Positions 9,301 through 16,321 of a DNA stretch of 64,000 nt are shown here, piece after piece (the first letter of the stretch is position 1; every line of letters begins with the position of its first letter). The position numbers were made by a program, and so were the translations under genes. Origin of the DNA: JACPYM01 sp031423495 (GTDB taxonomy: Bacteria > Acidobacteriota > Blastocatellia > RBC074); NCBI GenBank assembly GCA_031423495.1, contig JANPFP010000265.1:24223-88222 (forward strand). The letters are read 5' to 3'. The notes below the pieces were generated by a model, which made no database searches, was not told the origin of the DNA, and saw nothing but the letters and a program-made list of their open reading frames with translations.

Positions 9301-9949
9301 CCTCAATTTCTGGTAAAAATGCTTCTACTTCACCTACTCCGCTACTTTCAGTGGCAGAATGTTCGGCATTGAGCAATGATTCCCGATAGCCATCCAGATT
9401 GAATTCCGGCGGCAGGTGGGCGCGGCGTTTTGTGGCGTCGGCGGTTTCTCTGAGGGCCTGGCTGTTGAGGATTTCGCGCAACTCGGCGTCCTGTTCGCGC
9501 AGGCTGAGAACGGCGCGGCTGAAACGTTTGGCTACGCGCGCCCAATCGAACTCGGCGGGCAGCGGGTCAGTGTCAGGCGAACTCGCCCAGCCCGCTTGCA
9601 ACAGGCTGGCACTGACTTGCGTCGCGCTGGTCGTGAAAAGTTCGCGCAAAGCATCGGCTACGGCATCGCTACGGACGAATTGTTTCGCATCATTCTTCCA
9701 CGCGTGCGGATCGTAGTCGGCATCGAGAATTTCGGCTTCGATCAATTTGAGCAATTCGGCGAGCGCCTTGCCCAAAGCCTTCTGCAAAGCGTCTTGATGC
9801 GCGGCGGAAAATATATTGCCGAAACAACGCTTGACATAATCTTTGGCGGAATCATTGATGACATCTTTGGCGAAATCTTCCAGCACCGGCTTGACCAACG
9901 CGCCTGCGGCTTGGCTGACTCCCCACGTGATTAACCAGTCAATCGGCAT
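6377..9949 (-). CDS. Reverse transcriptase fused to methyltransferase-like domain; putative defence protein
   Basis: A 1190-residue protein (ATG 9949 has an AGGGGA ribosome site; an upstream ATG at 9970 would add 7 residues). Domains in order: alpha-helical region 1-190 (begins MPIDWLITWGVSQAAGALV); class I methyltransferase-like domain about 230-520 with SAM motif CLIDVGCGAGAASA near 291 and acidic GVDINP after it; reverse transcriptase about 600-830 with motif A IRLDIKDFY (D692), motif B GLVQGSLGSGFFANLYL (QG at 742-743), motif C RYVDDMIVV (YVDD 775-778) and a following LELNQKKTEVLS; then a helical C-terminus 840-1190. The RT catalytic aspartates are intact. A helical domain after the RT is known from Abi/UG-type defence RTs. 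Base composition changes sharply near 9350: the helical N-terminus is GC-rich like the host, the rest is about 40% GC. No maturase/X domain, retron RNA or integrase partner is seen. RT assignment is firm; methyltransferase is probable; defence role is inference. Confidence 0.88.
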   Translation of the reverse strand: MPIDWLITWGVSQAAGALVKPVLEDFAKDVINDSAKDYVKRCFGNIFSAAHQDALQKALGKALAELLKLIEAEILDADYDPHAWKNDAKQFVRSDAVADALRELFTTSATQVSASLLQAGWASSPDTDPLPAEFDWARVAKRFSRAVLSLREQDAELREILNSQALRETADATKRRAHLPPEFNLDGYRESLLNAEHSATESSGVGEVEAFLPEIEEAYSETLTWLDSLPSPLDYRKKTIEDKIENLLKKPTLLSAAAQFYVRFPGHFFKVSHTLNNIAGNLLVNKPAKICLIDVGCGAGAASAAFINHYLKLRKAVRVTEPIDIYCIGVDINPWATPLYDQMMTRISSKVDVPGFTLSHCQIPDGNLEALVVLREKLEEKRKIIWQQPFLTDVIIMQVNVALPFSNKVEAVNSLAREFETAGIDSKVLGDHQRAFGLPEAIAYKQLLEDVAIERLHVFTIATKGYEKPVQEMADVLQKTFNSQKHKTESTGCRECRVTFKLPLTSYWAEKRQSYTYDENYHVDVTSIKSLNLEDREWESVISHDNLQLAWARARNYLLNESLIDEVEIRLFEASLDQGLEKLRQQLLCYAFDLIQSDDRLAYKFPKSMIATRPRSLSRIEEEILATAIIQKLGHTISNLSGSSYAYKFPQNQQSSETEFLYEPYFDAYTRFIREARDAAHKYEKGIVIRLDIKDFYTRIIQDQLIETVSDNLTSSKRIEWLMRLLLLRDIDEHEAGLGLVQGSLGSGFFANLYLLNLDSKFPNHNDWGARFYRYVDDMIVVLPTRKNRKAVLEVVNAEIQARGLELNQKKTEVLSTAQFLENEAPEIELDELHKLFLNVLLPLWALNKETRKAFKFHYYSSNDQWWDAISTYKKCLESLGVFFSEVVISRRISPLLLNDWRRQGRLKDEPELIFPTIPFGEIDLNIEEWRAKFHSQNGEWVNKLTTLRSKLERMFQVSNESLQKAPLHKSQERRCLRKLRYSANRLAEIGYNKSLAAQIATLLQANPSVFPDAYALIESLARQQFVKLIDSLLKDRSTSNDEAGAYIRAMTIRAVRALNSLDYKILEEVASAAISAKLIESLMATETWLALGERPRNLVTQLHLDQIESAFYSVTSSRLRKNYLLILARHGCVPKINLDENDESLLAKVLESISDGKNESLFDNKEPEILRRRYYKDIQQDGGGDLQYF

Positions 9950-10236
9950 AGTGTTTTCCCCTTTCGGCATTGCGTGTCTTTGGTGTAAGACTCGCCATCA
10001 CAGCAGTGCAACCTCGGCAGGTTGCGCCACGATTATCTTTAAGTTGCGCGGGCAGTCGCGCGGGGCAAGTCACGCTTCTCAATGTCGCAGCACCTGTGTT
10101 GGATCAACCTCGCTACAAAAATTGAGTTCACTCGGAGCTTAACTTCACTGGCGGGCGAAGTCGAGATGTAGGGCTTGTCTGTCGTCAGGCTTCGCAAGAT
10201 ACTGCCGCCGTTTCATGGAAACGACTCTCTGACGTT

Positions 10237-10603
10237 ATGGCGAAAGCAAAAAAGCTACCTGAATCTCAACAACCCTGGATCGAAGCGCGTCGGCGTTACC
10301 GCCTCACGCACGCGCAGGTGCAAATGGCGCGCGAGCTTGGACTCAATCCGAAAAAGTTCGGCGGTCTGGCAAATCATCGGCAGGAACCGTGGAAAATGCC
10401 GCTGGCTGATTACATCGAACACCTTTACCAAAAGCGCTTCGGTCGCCGCGCGCCTGAGCAAACGCGCTCGCTCGAAGAAAACTTTGCGCAACAGCAGCGC
10501 AAAAAAACAGGAACGCAAAGAACGCAAGAAAGCAGACGCACCCAAACCAGCGGCTGCCGCCGCAGTGGAGCAACCAATTTATGACGATGAAATCCCTTTC
10601 TGA
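10237..10603 (+). CDS. Conserved small basic protein, frameshifted at an A7 run
   Basis: The N-terminus (MAKAKKLPESQQPWIEARRR, then VQMARELGLNPKKFG and KMPLADYIEHLYQKRFG) matches a small family of unknown function that I recall from many bacteria. At 10501-10507 the frame meets seven A residues. Reading on in frame gives a Ser/Thr/Arg-rich tail with stop at 10584. Skipping one A gives QQQRKKQERKERKKADAP and then an acidic end YDDEIPF with stop at 10603, which looks like real protein. So either the assembly has one extra A, or a +1 slip occurs. The restored product is about 121 residues. Its end overlaps the next gene's start by 23 bp. Confidence 0.75.
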
Positions 10604-11258
10604 TTGGAGCCTCGGTGCTTCGGTCATGGTCAAGCTGGGCGTGAAAGACCCTGACACCGGCGATGACATCGGCGGCTGGCAAGGCCGCATCAGCGATGTT
10701 GGCGAGGACGATGGACAACGCACGGTCTGCCTTGCGTGGGACAGCCTTACGTTGAAGAGCATGCCTGCCGCGTCACTCGCTTACGCCATCCGCGAAGGCG
10801 TAGATTGGCAGTGCATGTTTCTCTTTGAAACCGACATCGAAACAGCGACTTCCCGCGACACGGCTGCCGAGGTCGCGCAAGCTATTGACGAAATCGAAGA
10901 CCGTACTGTCTGGCTGCATCTGGATGATGACGGGCGCATTCAATCCATCCTCGCGGGTATTGATCCAGAGGACACCACGGCGTTGTTGATTACCTGGAAA
11001 CAATACCTGAGCAAACATTTGCAATTTCCCTTTGAGGCCGAAGTCGCCGAATTGCTCGAACGGGGCCGCTTGCGCGTGGGAGATCGTTTGCAGGTGACGG
11101 AACTTTTCGACCTCAACGATTATCAGGGCTTGCTGGTCGGCGGCAAGCGCGGGAGCGAGCGTTTGGTCTTTCCGCTGTGCGATTTGGAAGTGACCGATGA
11201 ACAATCGTCGAATTATCAACCGGTCAAAGATTACGTCGTCTGGTTTGCCAATCGCTGA
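10581..11258 (+). CDS. CcbP-like calcium-binding domain protein
   Basis: 225 residues. The C-terminal half (FPFEAEVAEL, GDRLQVTELFDLNDYQGLLV, RLVFPLCDLEV, NYQPVKDYVVWFANR) matches the Calci_bind_CcbP family, named after a small cyanobacterial calcium-binding protein; the family is acidic and cytoplasmic. The N-terminal half (GASVMVKLGVKDPDTGDDIGG) looks like a small beta barrel, and the middle contains an acidic helix. Calcium binding here is inferred from the family only. The start overlaps the upstream frameshifted gene by 23 bp, so the two are probably co-translated. It ends at a bidirectional terminator. Confidence 0.8.
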   Translation: MTMKSLSDWSLGASVMVKLGVKDPDTGDDIGGWQGRISDVGEDDGQRTVCLAWDSLTLKSMPAASLAYAIREGVDWQCMFLFETDIETATSRDTAAEVAQAIDEIEDRTVWLHLDDDGRIQSILAGIDPEDTTALLITWKQYLSKHLQFPFEAEVAELLERGRLRVGDRLQVTELFDLNDYQGLLVGGKRGSERLVFPLCDLEVTDEQSSNYQPVKDYVVWFANR

Positions 11259-11277
11259 GTCGGCTGGGCAGAGAAAG

Positions 11278-11309
11278 AAAAAGGAAGCCGTGCGCGGCTC
11301 CCTTTTTTT
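11278..11309. terminator. Bidirectional Rho-independent terminator between convergent genes
   Basis: Stem GGAAGCCG / CGGCTCCC with a TGCG loop, preceded by A residues and followed by seven T. Read on either strand it gives a GC hairpin with a U tract, and it sits between the stops of the convergent genes ending at 11258 (+) and 11316 (-). Confidence 0.85.
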
Positions 11310-11315
11310 GTCAGC

Positions 11316-11702
11316 TTAACTGGCGGTAGGCGGGTTGTTCGCCGGAGCCTGATTGCGATTCGCAAAGGGATTCGCCGCCGGAGCCGCTGCGGCTGGTGCG
11401 GGCGGAAAGCCCGTCGGTTGCACGGGGGGAAAGGGTGACGTAGCGACAGGTTGCGCCACCGAAAACGGAAACGGGGCGCTCGCCGTTTTGGGCGCAGCTG
11501 CTTCGGCGGGTTTCGTGTCGCTGCTTTGTTTTTGCAGCATCGGATAAAGCATACGCACGATGTGCGGGCTCATCAGGTTGGATTGTTCGTAAAGTTCTGA
11601 TAGGTGATTGATGATTGCCGTGCGAATGCTCGACGGGCAATCGGCGGAATCCAGCAATAAAGCTATCGTATCGCCTACCGGGGTTTTTGCGCTCTCAGCC
11701 AT
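11316..11702 (-). CDS. Uncharacterised protein with helical head and Pro/Ala-rich tail (paralogue of next gene)
   Basis: 128 residues, unknown family. The first 60 residues are predicted helical (ALLLDSADCPSSIRTAIINH, then LSELYEQSN). From about residue 62 the chain becomes low complexity, rich in Pro, Ala and Phe (APFPFSVAQPV, FPPVQPTGFPPAP), and is probably disordered. A GGAG ribosome site precedes ATG 11702. The head aligns by eye with that of the 161-residue protein just upstream (CPSSIRTAIINHL against CPPEVRASIIQYL), so the pair arose by duplication. No signal peptide. Confidence 0.75.
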   Translation of the reverse strand: MAESAKTPVGDTIALLLDSADCPSSIRTAIINHLSELYEQSNLMSPHIVRMLYPMLQKQSSDTKPAEAAAPKTASAPFPFSVAQPVATSPFPPVQPTGFPPAPAAAAPAANPFANRNQAPANNPPTAS

Positions 11703-11983
11703 TGACTCTCCTTGTTTGCCGCAGCGCGCTTAAACTTTCACACACAGGCGCACTGACGAATCTGGTTGAATAAAAATAGGGTGATGAAGCAACGGACTTG
11801 GTTGGGGCGTTGCGGTTCGAGATTGCCTTAAAACGGGATGCCGGGCAGATGTTTACGGAGCGAGACGAGAATAGCACTCTAGTGCCGCAGGGACAATACG
11901 ATGAGAGATTTTTTCTGAAAGGGTTAAGCGTTTCAGGCTCGCGCTGGCTATGACGCGAACCTGAAACGCGCAGTACTTGCGAA

Positions 11984-12469
11984 TTATTCGCGGTCTTCGC
12001 TCAAGCGCGAAGCCAAATTGCGGCCCGTGTTGCGCGCCGGGTCTTGCAACGGATTTGCCACCGCCGGAATTGCTTGTGCGACCACGGGCTGCGCGACAGG
12101 TTGCGCGGCTGGCGCAGGAGCCGCCGCCGCCATCACTTTGGGTTCTTCAATTGGCGTGAGTTCGCCCGTCACAGGCGCCACCGGAGCGTTAGGCAATTCG
12201 CCGGTATTCGCCGCTGCCCCCAACACCGTAGCGATCGCTTGCCCTTGCGCCTGCCGAATCGCATCGGTCGAAGGCAATTGCGAAGTCGTCGCTAAAAAGT
12301 TGAACACGCTCAACACGAGTTCAGGGTTGGTCATATCGAGTTGCTTACGCACCTGATCGAGATATTGAATGATCGAAGCGCGCACTTCGGGCGGGCAGAT
12401 GGGCGATTTCAGCAACGTCACGAAAGTCTCGCCTAATTGCAAAATTTCGTCTTTAGATTGAGTGGACAT
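11984..12469 (-). CDS. Uncharacterised protein with helical head and Ala/Pro/Gln-rich tail
   Basis: 161 residues, unknown family. The helical head (LGETFVTLLKSPICPPEVRA, SIIQYLDQVRKQLDM, ELVLSVFNFLATT) is followed by a low-complexity tail (AAAPAPAAQPVAQPVVAQA) and a short charged end. An AGGAG site lies 9 bp before ATG 12469. It is paralogous to the 128-residue protein 280 bp downstream on the same strand. The gene pair lies between hflX and the CcbP-like gene, which says little about function. Confidence 0.75.
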   Translation of the reverse strand: MSTQSKDEILQLGETFVTLLKSPICPPEVRASIIQYLDQVRKQLDMTNPELVLSVFNFLATTSQLPSTDAIRQAQGQAIATVLGAAANTGELPNAPVAPVTGELTPIEEPKVMAAAAPAPAAQPVAQPVVAQAIPAVANPLQDPARNTGRNLASRLSEDRE

Positions 12470-12650
12470 TATTCTTTACTCCTGTGATGAGGTAACTAAA
12501 AGGGCGGGATGCCGAATACTAATACCTTAGCTGGAGTGGGGTAACAGCAGGTGTGCGAAAAATACCATTCGCACCACTAATGGCCTAGAAAAAATATGTA
12601 GTCAGCTAAAATTCCTAACTGAATTTGTGTAAAATTTTATTGAAACCAGT

Positions 12651-14408
12651 TCATTCGACAGTTTCTGTTTCGCTGTTAGTCATTAAATCGCTTTCAGTTT
12701 GTGGATTCAGCCGCGCGCTGAGTGCGTCAGCCAGCGCACTAAGCGAACGTCGTTCGAGCGCGGAAACTGGTAAGGCGTGATGCGTATGGCACAAGTGCTC
12801 GAGTTCAAGTGGCGGAACTAAATCCATTTTGTTGAAGACCAGCAGTTGCGGAATGTTCGACATTTCGAGTTCGCCAAGAATGCGTTGCACCGAAGCCAAT
12901 TGGTTTTCGAGTTGCGTGCTTGAGGCGTCAACGAGATGAATCAACAAGTCAGATTGTTCGACCTCCTCCAACGTAGCCTTAAACGCCGTCAGCAAATCTT
13001 TCGGCAAGTCGCGGATGAAGCCCACCGTATCATTGATGATGATCTCTTGGTCTTGCGGCAAGCGCAGTCGCCGGCTCGTCGGATCAAGCGTAGCGAACAT
13101 GCGTTTCTCGGCATGTACGTTGCTTTGCGTCAACGCATTCAACAACGTGCTTTTGCCTGCGTTCGTATAACCCACAATCGAAACCACTGGCATCTCGCGG
13201 CGCGAACGTTGCGCGCGGCGTTGTTGGCGCGTAGTCCTGACCTTGTCGAGTTGCTGTTCGAGCAACGTGATGCGGTCGCGTACGCGGCGGCGATCAACTT
13301 CGAGTTTGGTTTCACCGGGGCCGCGTCCGCCGATGCCGCCCATCAGCCGCGACATTTCGGCTCCGCTGCCTGACAGACGCGGCAGCATGTATTTCAACTG
13401 CGCCAATTCGACTTGAATGCGGCCTTCGCTGGTCTGCGCTCGCTGGGCAAAGATGTCTAGGATGAGTTGCGAACGGTCTATGATTTTGAGGTCGGTGGCG
13501 GCATTGATCGAACGCACTTGCGCGGGCGAAAGCTCACGGTCAAAGACGATCATATCGGCTCCGCGTTGCAGGCTGCGAATAATGATTTCGCTGAGTTTGC
13601 CTTTGCCCACCAACGTCGCCGGATCAAGTTTGTTACGCCTTTGCACCATTGTGTCCAACACGACCAGGTCGCCTGACAGCGCCAGTTCTTTCAACTCGTC
13701 CATAGACTCTTCGGCATCAACGAGCGAGTCTTTGGTGACGCCGACGAGCAAGGCGCGGTCACGCGTGTCAGACGCTTTGCGCGAGCCGCGATTGCGCGCC
13801 ATTTCGCTTTCGAGCGCCTCAATCAACTCGATGAAATCCACGTCAAGCTGTCCCGCTAGCTTTTCGTCGAGAAAGCCGAACATCTCCGGCTCAATGCTCT
13901 CATCATCGTCATCGTCATCGTCGTCATCAGCATCTGGGGCTTTAGGGGCTTTAGCAAATTTTTGTGCAGCAAAACCAGAAGCCGGCAAGACGTGTGCGGC
14001 GTGTATCAATTCAGGTAAGCCGGATTTTTCGTTCACATCAATGGCGACCATCAGATCAAGACGCAAAATTGCCAAGTCGTTCAAGTCGTCGCGCGTCAAA
14101 CCTTTCTCACCGCGCAGGTGCGTATGCAAACAGCGCAAGCCGTTGAAACGCGATTGCCCCAAACGCGAACGATCCAACACCGGCAGCACGATTTGTGACC
14201 TATCGCCGACGATGACGTTTTCGATGTGGCCTTTGCGATTGACCAGTACGCCGACCTGCCGTCTGATTTCGTGCGAGATTTCGGCCAGTTGCCGCGCCAG
14301 TTCAGCGGTGATGATTTCGGTGGGCGGTAGGCGGCGCTGATAGAGCTTTTCGAGCCGTTTGAGTTGATTGGGTTTGAGTCCGAGCGTTTTGCCTTCGATG
14401 TTTGGAAT
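12651..14408 (-). CDS. hflX: GTPase HflX, probable ATT start
   Basis: Ribosome-associated GTPase of the HflX family, which splits stalled or heat-damaged 70S ribosomes. Seen: HflX N-domain (ALLVGVTKDS, LDTMVQRRNKLDPATLVGKG, DRELSPAQVRSIN), the Gly-rich linker GGIGGRGPGETKLE, then the G domain with GYTNAGKSTLLN (G1), NDTVGFIRDLP (G3) and NKMD (G4). Conserved family sequence extends upstream of the first GTG (14189): LKRLEKLYQRRLPPTEIITA and HEIRRQVGVLVNRKGHIE are in frame, back to a stop at 14427-14429. The only plausible start there is ATT 14408, 9 bp after a GGGAG site; this gives 585 residues. An indel in the nearby A7 run is the alternative. A poly-Asp insert (DADDDDDDDDDES) interrupts the N-domain. 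Confidence 0.92.
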   Translation of the reverse strand: MPNIEGKTLGLKPNQLKRLEKLYQRRLPPTEIITAELARQLAEISHEIRRQVGVLVNRKGHIENVIVGDRSQIVLPVLDRSRLGQSRFNGLRCLHTHLRGEKGLTRDDLNDLAILRLDLMVAIDVNEKSGLPELIHAAHVLPASGFAAQKFAKAPKAPDADDDDDDDDDESIEPEMFGFLDEKLAGQLDVDFIELIEALESEMARNRGSRKASDTRDRALLVGVTKDSLVDAEESMDELKELALSGDLVVLDTMVQRRNKLDPATLVGKGKLSEIIIRSLQRGADMIVFDRELSPAQVRSINAATDLKIIDRSQLILDIFAQRAQTSEGRIQVELAQLKYMLPRLSGSGAEMSRLMGGIGGRGPGETKLEVDRRRVRDRITLLEQQLDKVRTTRQQRRAQRSRREMPVVSIVGYTNAGKSTLLNALTQSNVHAEKRMFATLDPTSRRLRLPQDQEIIINDTVGFIRDLPKDLLTAFKATLEEVEQSDLLIHLVDASSTQLENQLASVQRILGELEMSNIPQLLVFNKMDLVPPLELEHLCHTHHALPVSALERRSLSALADALSARLNPQTESDLMTNSETETVE

Positions 14409-14529
14409 GGTTTTTTTCTCCCTGCCAATGTGTCAACCAGATAATGACGCAGTGCGTTCGCAGGGCGCAACCACGCCAACGGTTAGGGCGCGTTAAAATC
14501 AACTTCCCGGTTTCAAAACGCTCGCCAAC

Positions 14530-14556
14530 GTAGGGCAGGATTTAATCCTGCCCTAC
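14530..14556. repeat. 27-bp perfect palindrome
   Basis: GTAGGGCAGGATT followed by its exact complement, in the gap between the PLD-like gene and hflX. It lacks a T tract but could still stop transcription or be one of the dispersed palindromes of this genome. Confidence 0.7.
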
Positions 14557-14613
14557 AACGGGAACTTAATTTTTAAGGCGCCCTTAGCTGATTCGCGGTG
14601 CTTTCAGTCAATC

Positions 14614-16278
14614 CTATTCATCGGCGAAATACCGCCGTTTGATGTCGGGCTCTGACCCTGCGGTGAAATGTACCGGCACCCATTTGCGCCAGTCTTCGAA
14701 AAGGTCTTGCGGCTTCCAGGTGTTGAAGGCCGCCGAGCCGAACTTTTTGATGTGCCGGGCGATAGATTCGCGGAAGCGATGATGCGCAAAGATACGCATG
14801 AATTCGCCGAAATAAATATCAGCCACGCGCTTGTCAGCACGTATGACCACCATGTTCTCGTCGTTCGTGTTGACACTTGCTTCGCTCCAATTGGCCGAAC
14901 CGGTGAGCGTCATCGGTTTGTTGCCCAGCGGATCAACCAGCATGAACTTGGTATGTACCCAATTCACATTGACGCCAATCGGAGCGGATTCCTGATGCCA
15001 GCCGTCAATCCAGTCCACGAAGATGCGCTCGCCTAACGCCATGCCGACGTTGGGGTGTCGGCGAATGCGCTTGATGTCGGCAATGGCCGCTGCGCGCGAG
15101 GCGGCGTTTCCGCCATTGACATATTTGTCGAGCAACGCAAACCGCAACACGCCGTCATTCTGGTCGAACACAGGCCGAAAATCCTGCACGATGCCGAACG
15201 GAAAAGTCATAAACAGCGGTTTGCCCGGCGCGGCGGCTAAGGCAATCCACCAGTCGAATACGCCCCGGCCTTGATGTGGCGAAAACACTGGCGTCAGTGG
15301 CTCAGCGGCGTTCGCCGGCGGCAGGGCGTTGTTGGTTTCCGTCCAGTCTTTTAGACCCTTGGCTGCCGGGTCTGCTTTCAGCGCCGTCCAGTAATCGAGA
15401 AAGGCCTGGGCTAGTTTGCGGTCGTGCATCGCGTGCCCGACGTTTAATTGACCGTGCAAAGCGTTGCGGCTCAGGTTGGTAGAGCCGGTCCACACTGAAA
15501 CAGGCTTGCCGTTTTTGCTGAGTACTATGAATTTATTGTGCATCAGCTTGGCGTTCTTGCGCGGAACACAGAGCTTGCTAATACCGGCTTCCGCAATTTG
15601 TTGCCGGTTCTCGTTGCCGGTGGAATCATCTTTGGCGTGGTAGATGATTTTCACCTCCGCCCCAGCCTTAGCGGCGGCTTTGAAAGCCGCGAGTACTTCC
15701 GGCCATTTCATCTCATAGATAGCGGCGCTCAGACTGTAAGTGCCGTCCTTAGCCTTAGCGATGAAACCCAGCAGCGCCGGTAACAGATCGCGCGCCAGCC
15801 ACGCATAAGCGGGCAGTCCGGCCTCGTCTAACGTAAGCCCCGGAAAGCGCTTGTTGAAGGCTTGCGAAGCAATCGCGCCCCGATTGAAATGTACGTCATG
15901 CGTGCTGCCTGAGAGCGACTCAGTCTCAATGGTAACGTTCGTCGCCGCCTTTTCGGTTAAGGCCCCCGGTGTTCCATACATCGGAATGATGCGATAACGA
16001 TAACGATAGCCGGGTTTGGCGGCATAATCGGCCCACTGAAACGCCTGAAAAGGATGCTCATGACTGCTCGCATCTTCGATGCCGCTGGAAGGACGGATGC
16101 TGGCAAAGGTCTTGTTACCGCGCAGCCAGATGGTTTCGTCCTCGATGAGATCGGTACGTTGAATGGCAAAACCCATCAGACCCTTCGCGTCAGCTTCCTT
16201 CATGCTGAAGGCCAGGAAGACGACGTGGGTTCCGCTAATCGCTCTGACATTGACCAACCCTGATATTTTCTTACGCAT
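14614..16278 (-). CDS. Phospholipase D-like protein with two HKD regions
   Basis: 554 residues. A beta-rich N-terminus (about 1-120, fibronectin-like in look) precedes two PLD half-sites. The first is LMHNKFIVLSKNGKPV followed by WTGSTNLS (about residue 246); the second is NWVHTKFMLVDPLGNKP followed by LTGSANWSEAS (about residue 442). The second has the complete H-x-K-x4-D pattern; in the first the Asp position is Ser. Members cut phosphodiester bonds in lipids or nucleic acids. No signal peptide is visible, so it is probably cytoplasmic. Start ATG 16278 follows an AGAGAGG site. It lies 43 bp downstream of the S9 peptidase gene on the same strand. Confidence 0.85.
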   Translation of the reverse strand: MRKKISGLVNVRAISGTHVVFLAFSMKEADAKGLMGFAIQRTDLIEDETIWLRGNKTFASIRPSSGIEDASSHEHPFQAFQWADYAAKPGYRYRYRIIPMYGTPGALTEKAATNVTIETESLSGSTHDVHFNRGAIASQAFNKRFPGLTLDEAGLPAYAWLARDLLPALLGFIAKAKDGTYSLSAAIYEMKWPEVLAAFKAAAKAGAEVKIIYHAKDDSTGNENRQQIAEAGISKLCVPRKNAKLMHNKFIVLSKNGKPVSVWTGSTNLSRNALHGQLNVGHAMHDRKLAQAFLDYWTALKADPAAKGLKDWTETNNALPPANAAEPLTPVFSPHQGRGVFDWWIALAAAPGKPLFMTFPFGIVQDFRPVFDQNDGVLRFALLDKYVNGGNAASRAAAIADIKRIRRHPNVGMALGERIFVDWIDGWHQESAPIGVNVNWVHTKFMLVDPLGNKPMTLTGSANWSEASVNTNDENMVVIRADKRVADIYFGEFMRIFAHHRFRESIARHIKKFGSAAFNTWKPQDLFEDWRKWVPVHFTAGSEPDIKRRYFADE

Positions 16279-16321
16279 ATGTTCCTCTCTGGTTTGGCTC
16301 AGCGAAGCTGAGGTGGCAAAG

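Noticed and set aside
10175..10603. 142-residue ORF starting at 10175
   Set aside because: Its first two thirds lack similarity; only the end after the A7 run is real and belongs to the gene starting at 10237.
13903..13930. GAT/GAC microsatellite as sequencing artefact in hflX
   Set aside because: It keeps the frame and encodes an acidic linker in a variable part of HflX; tolerated as real.
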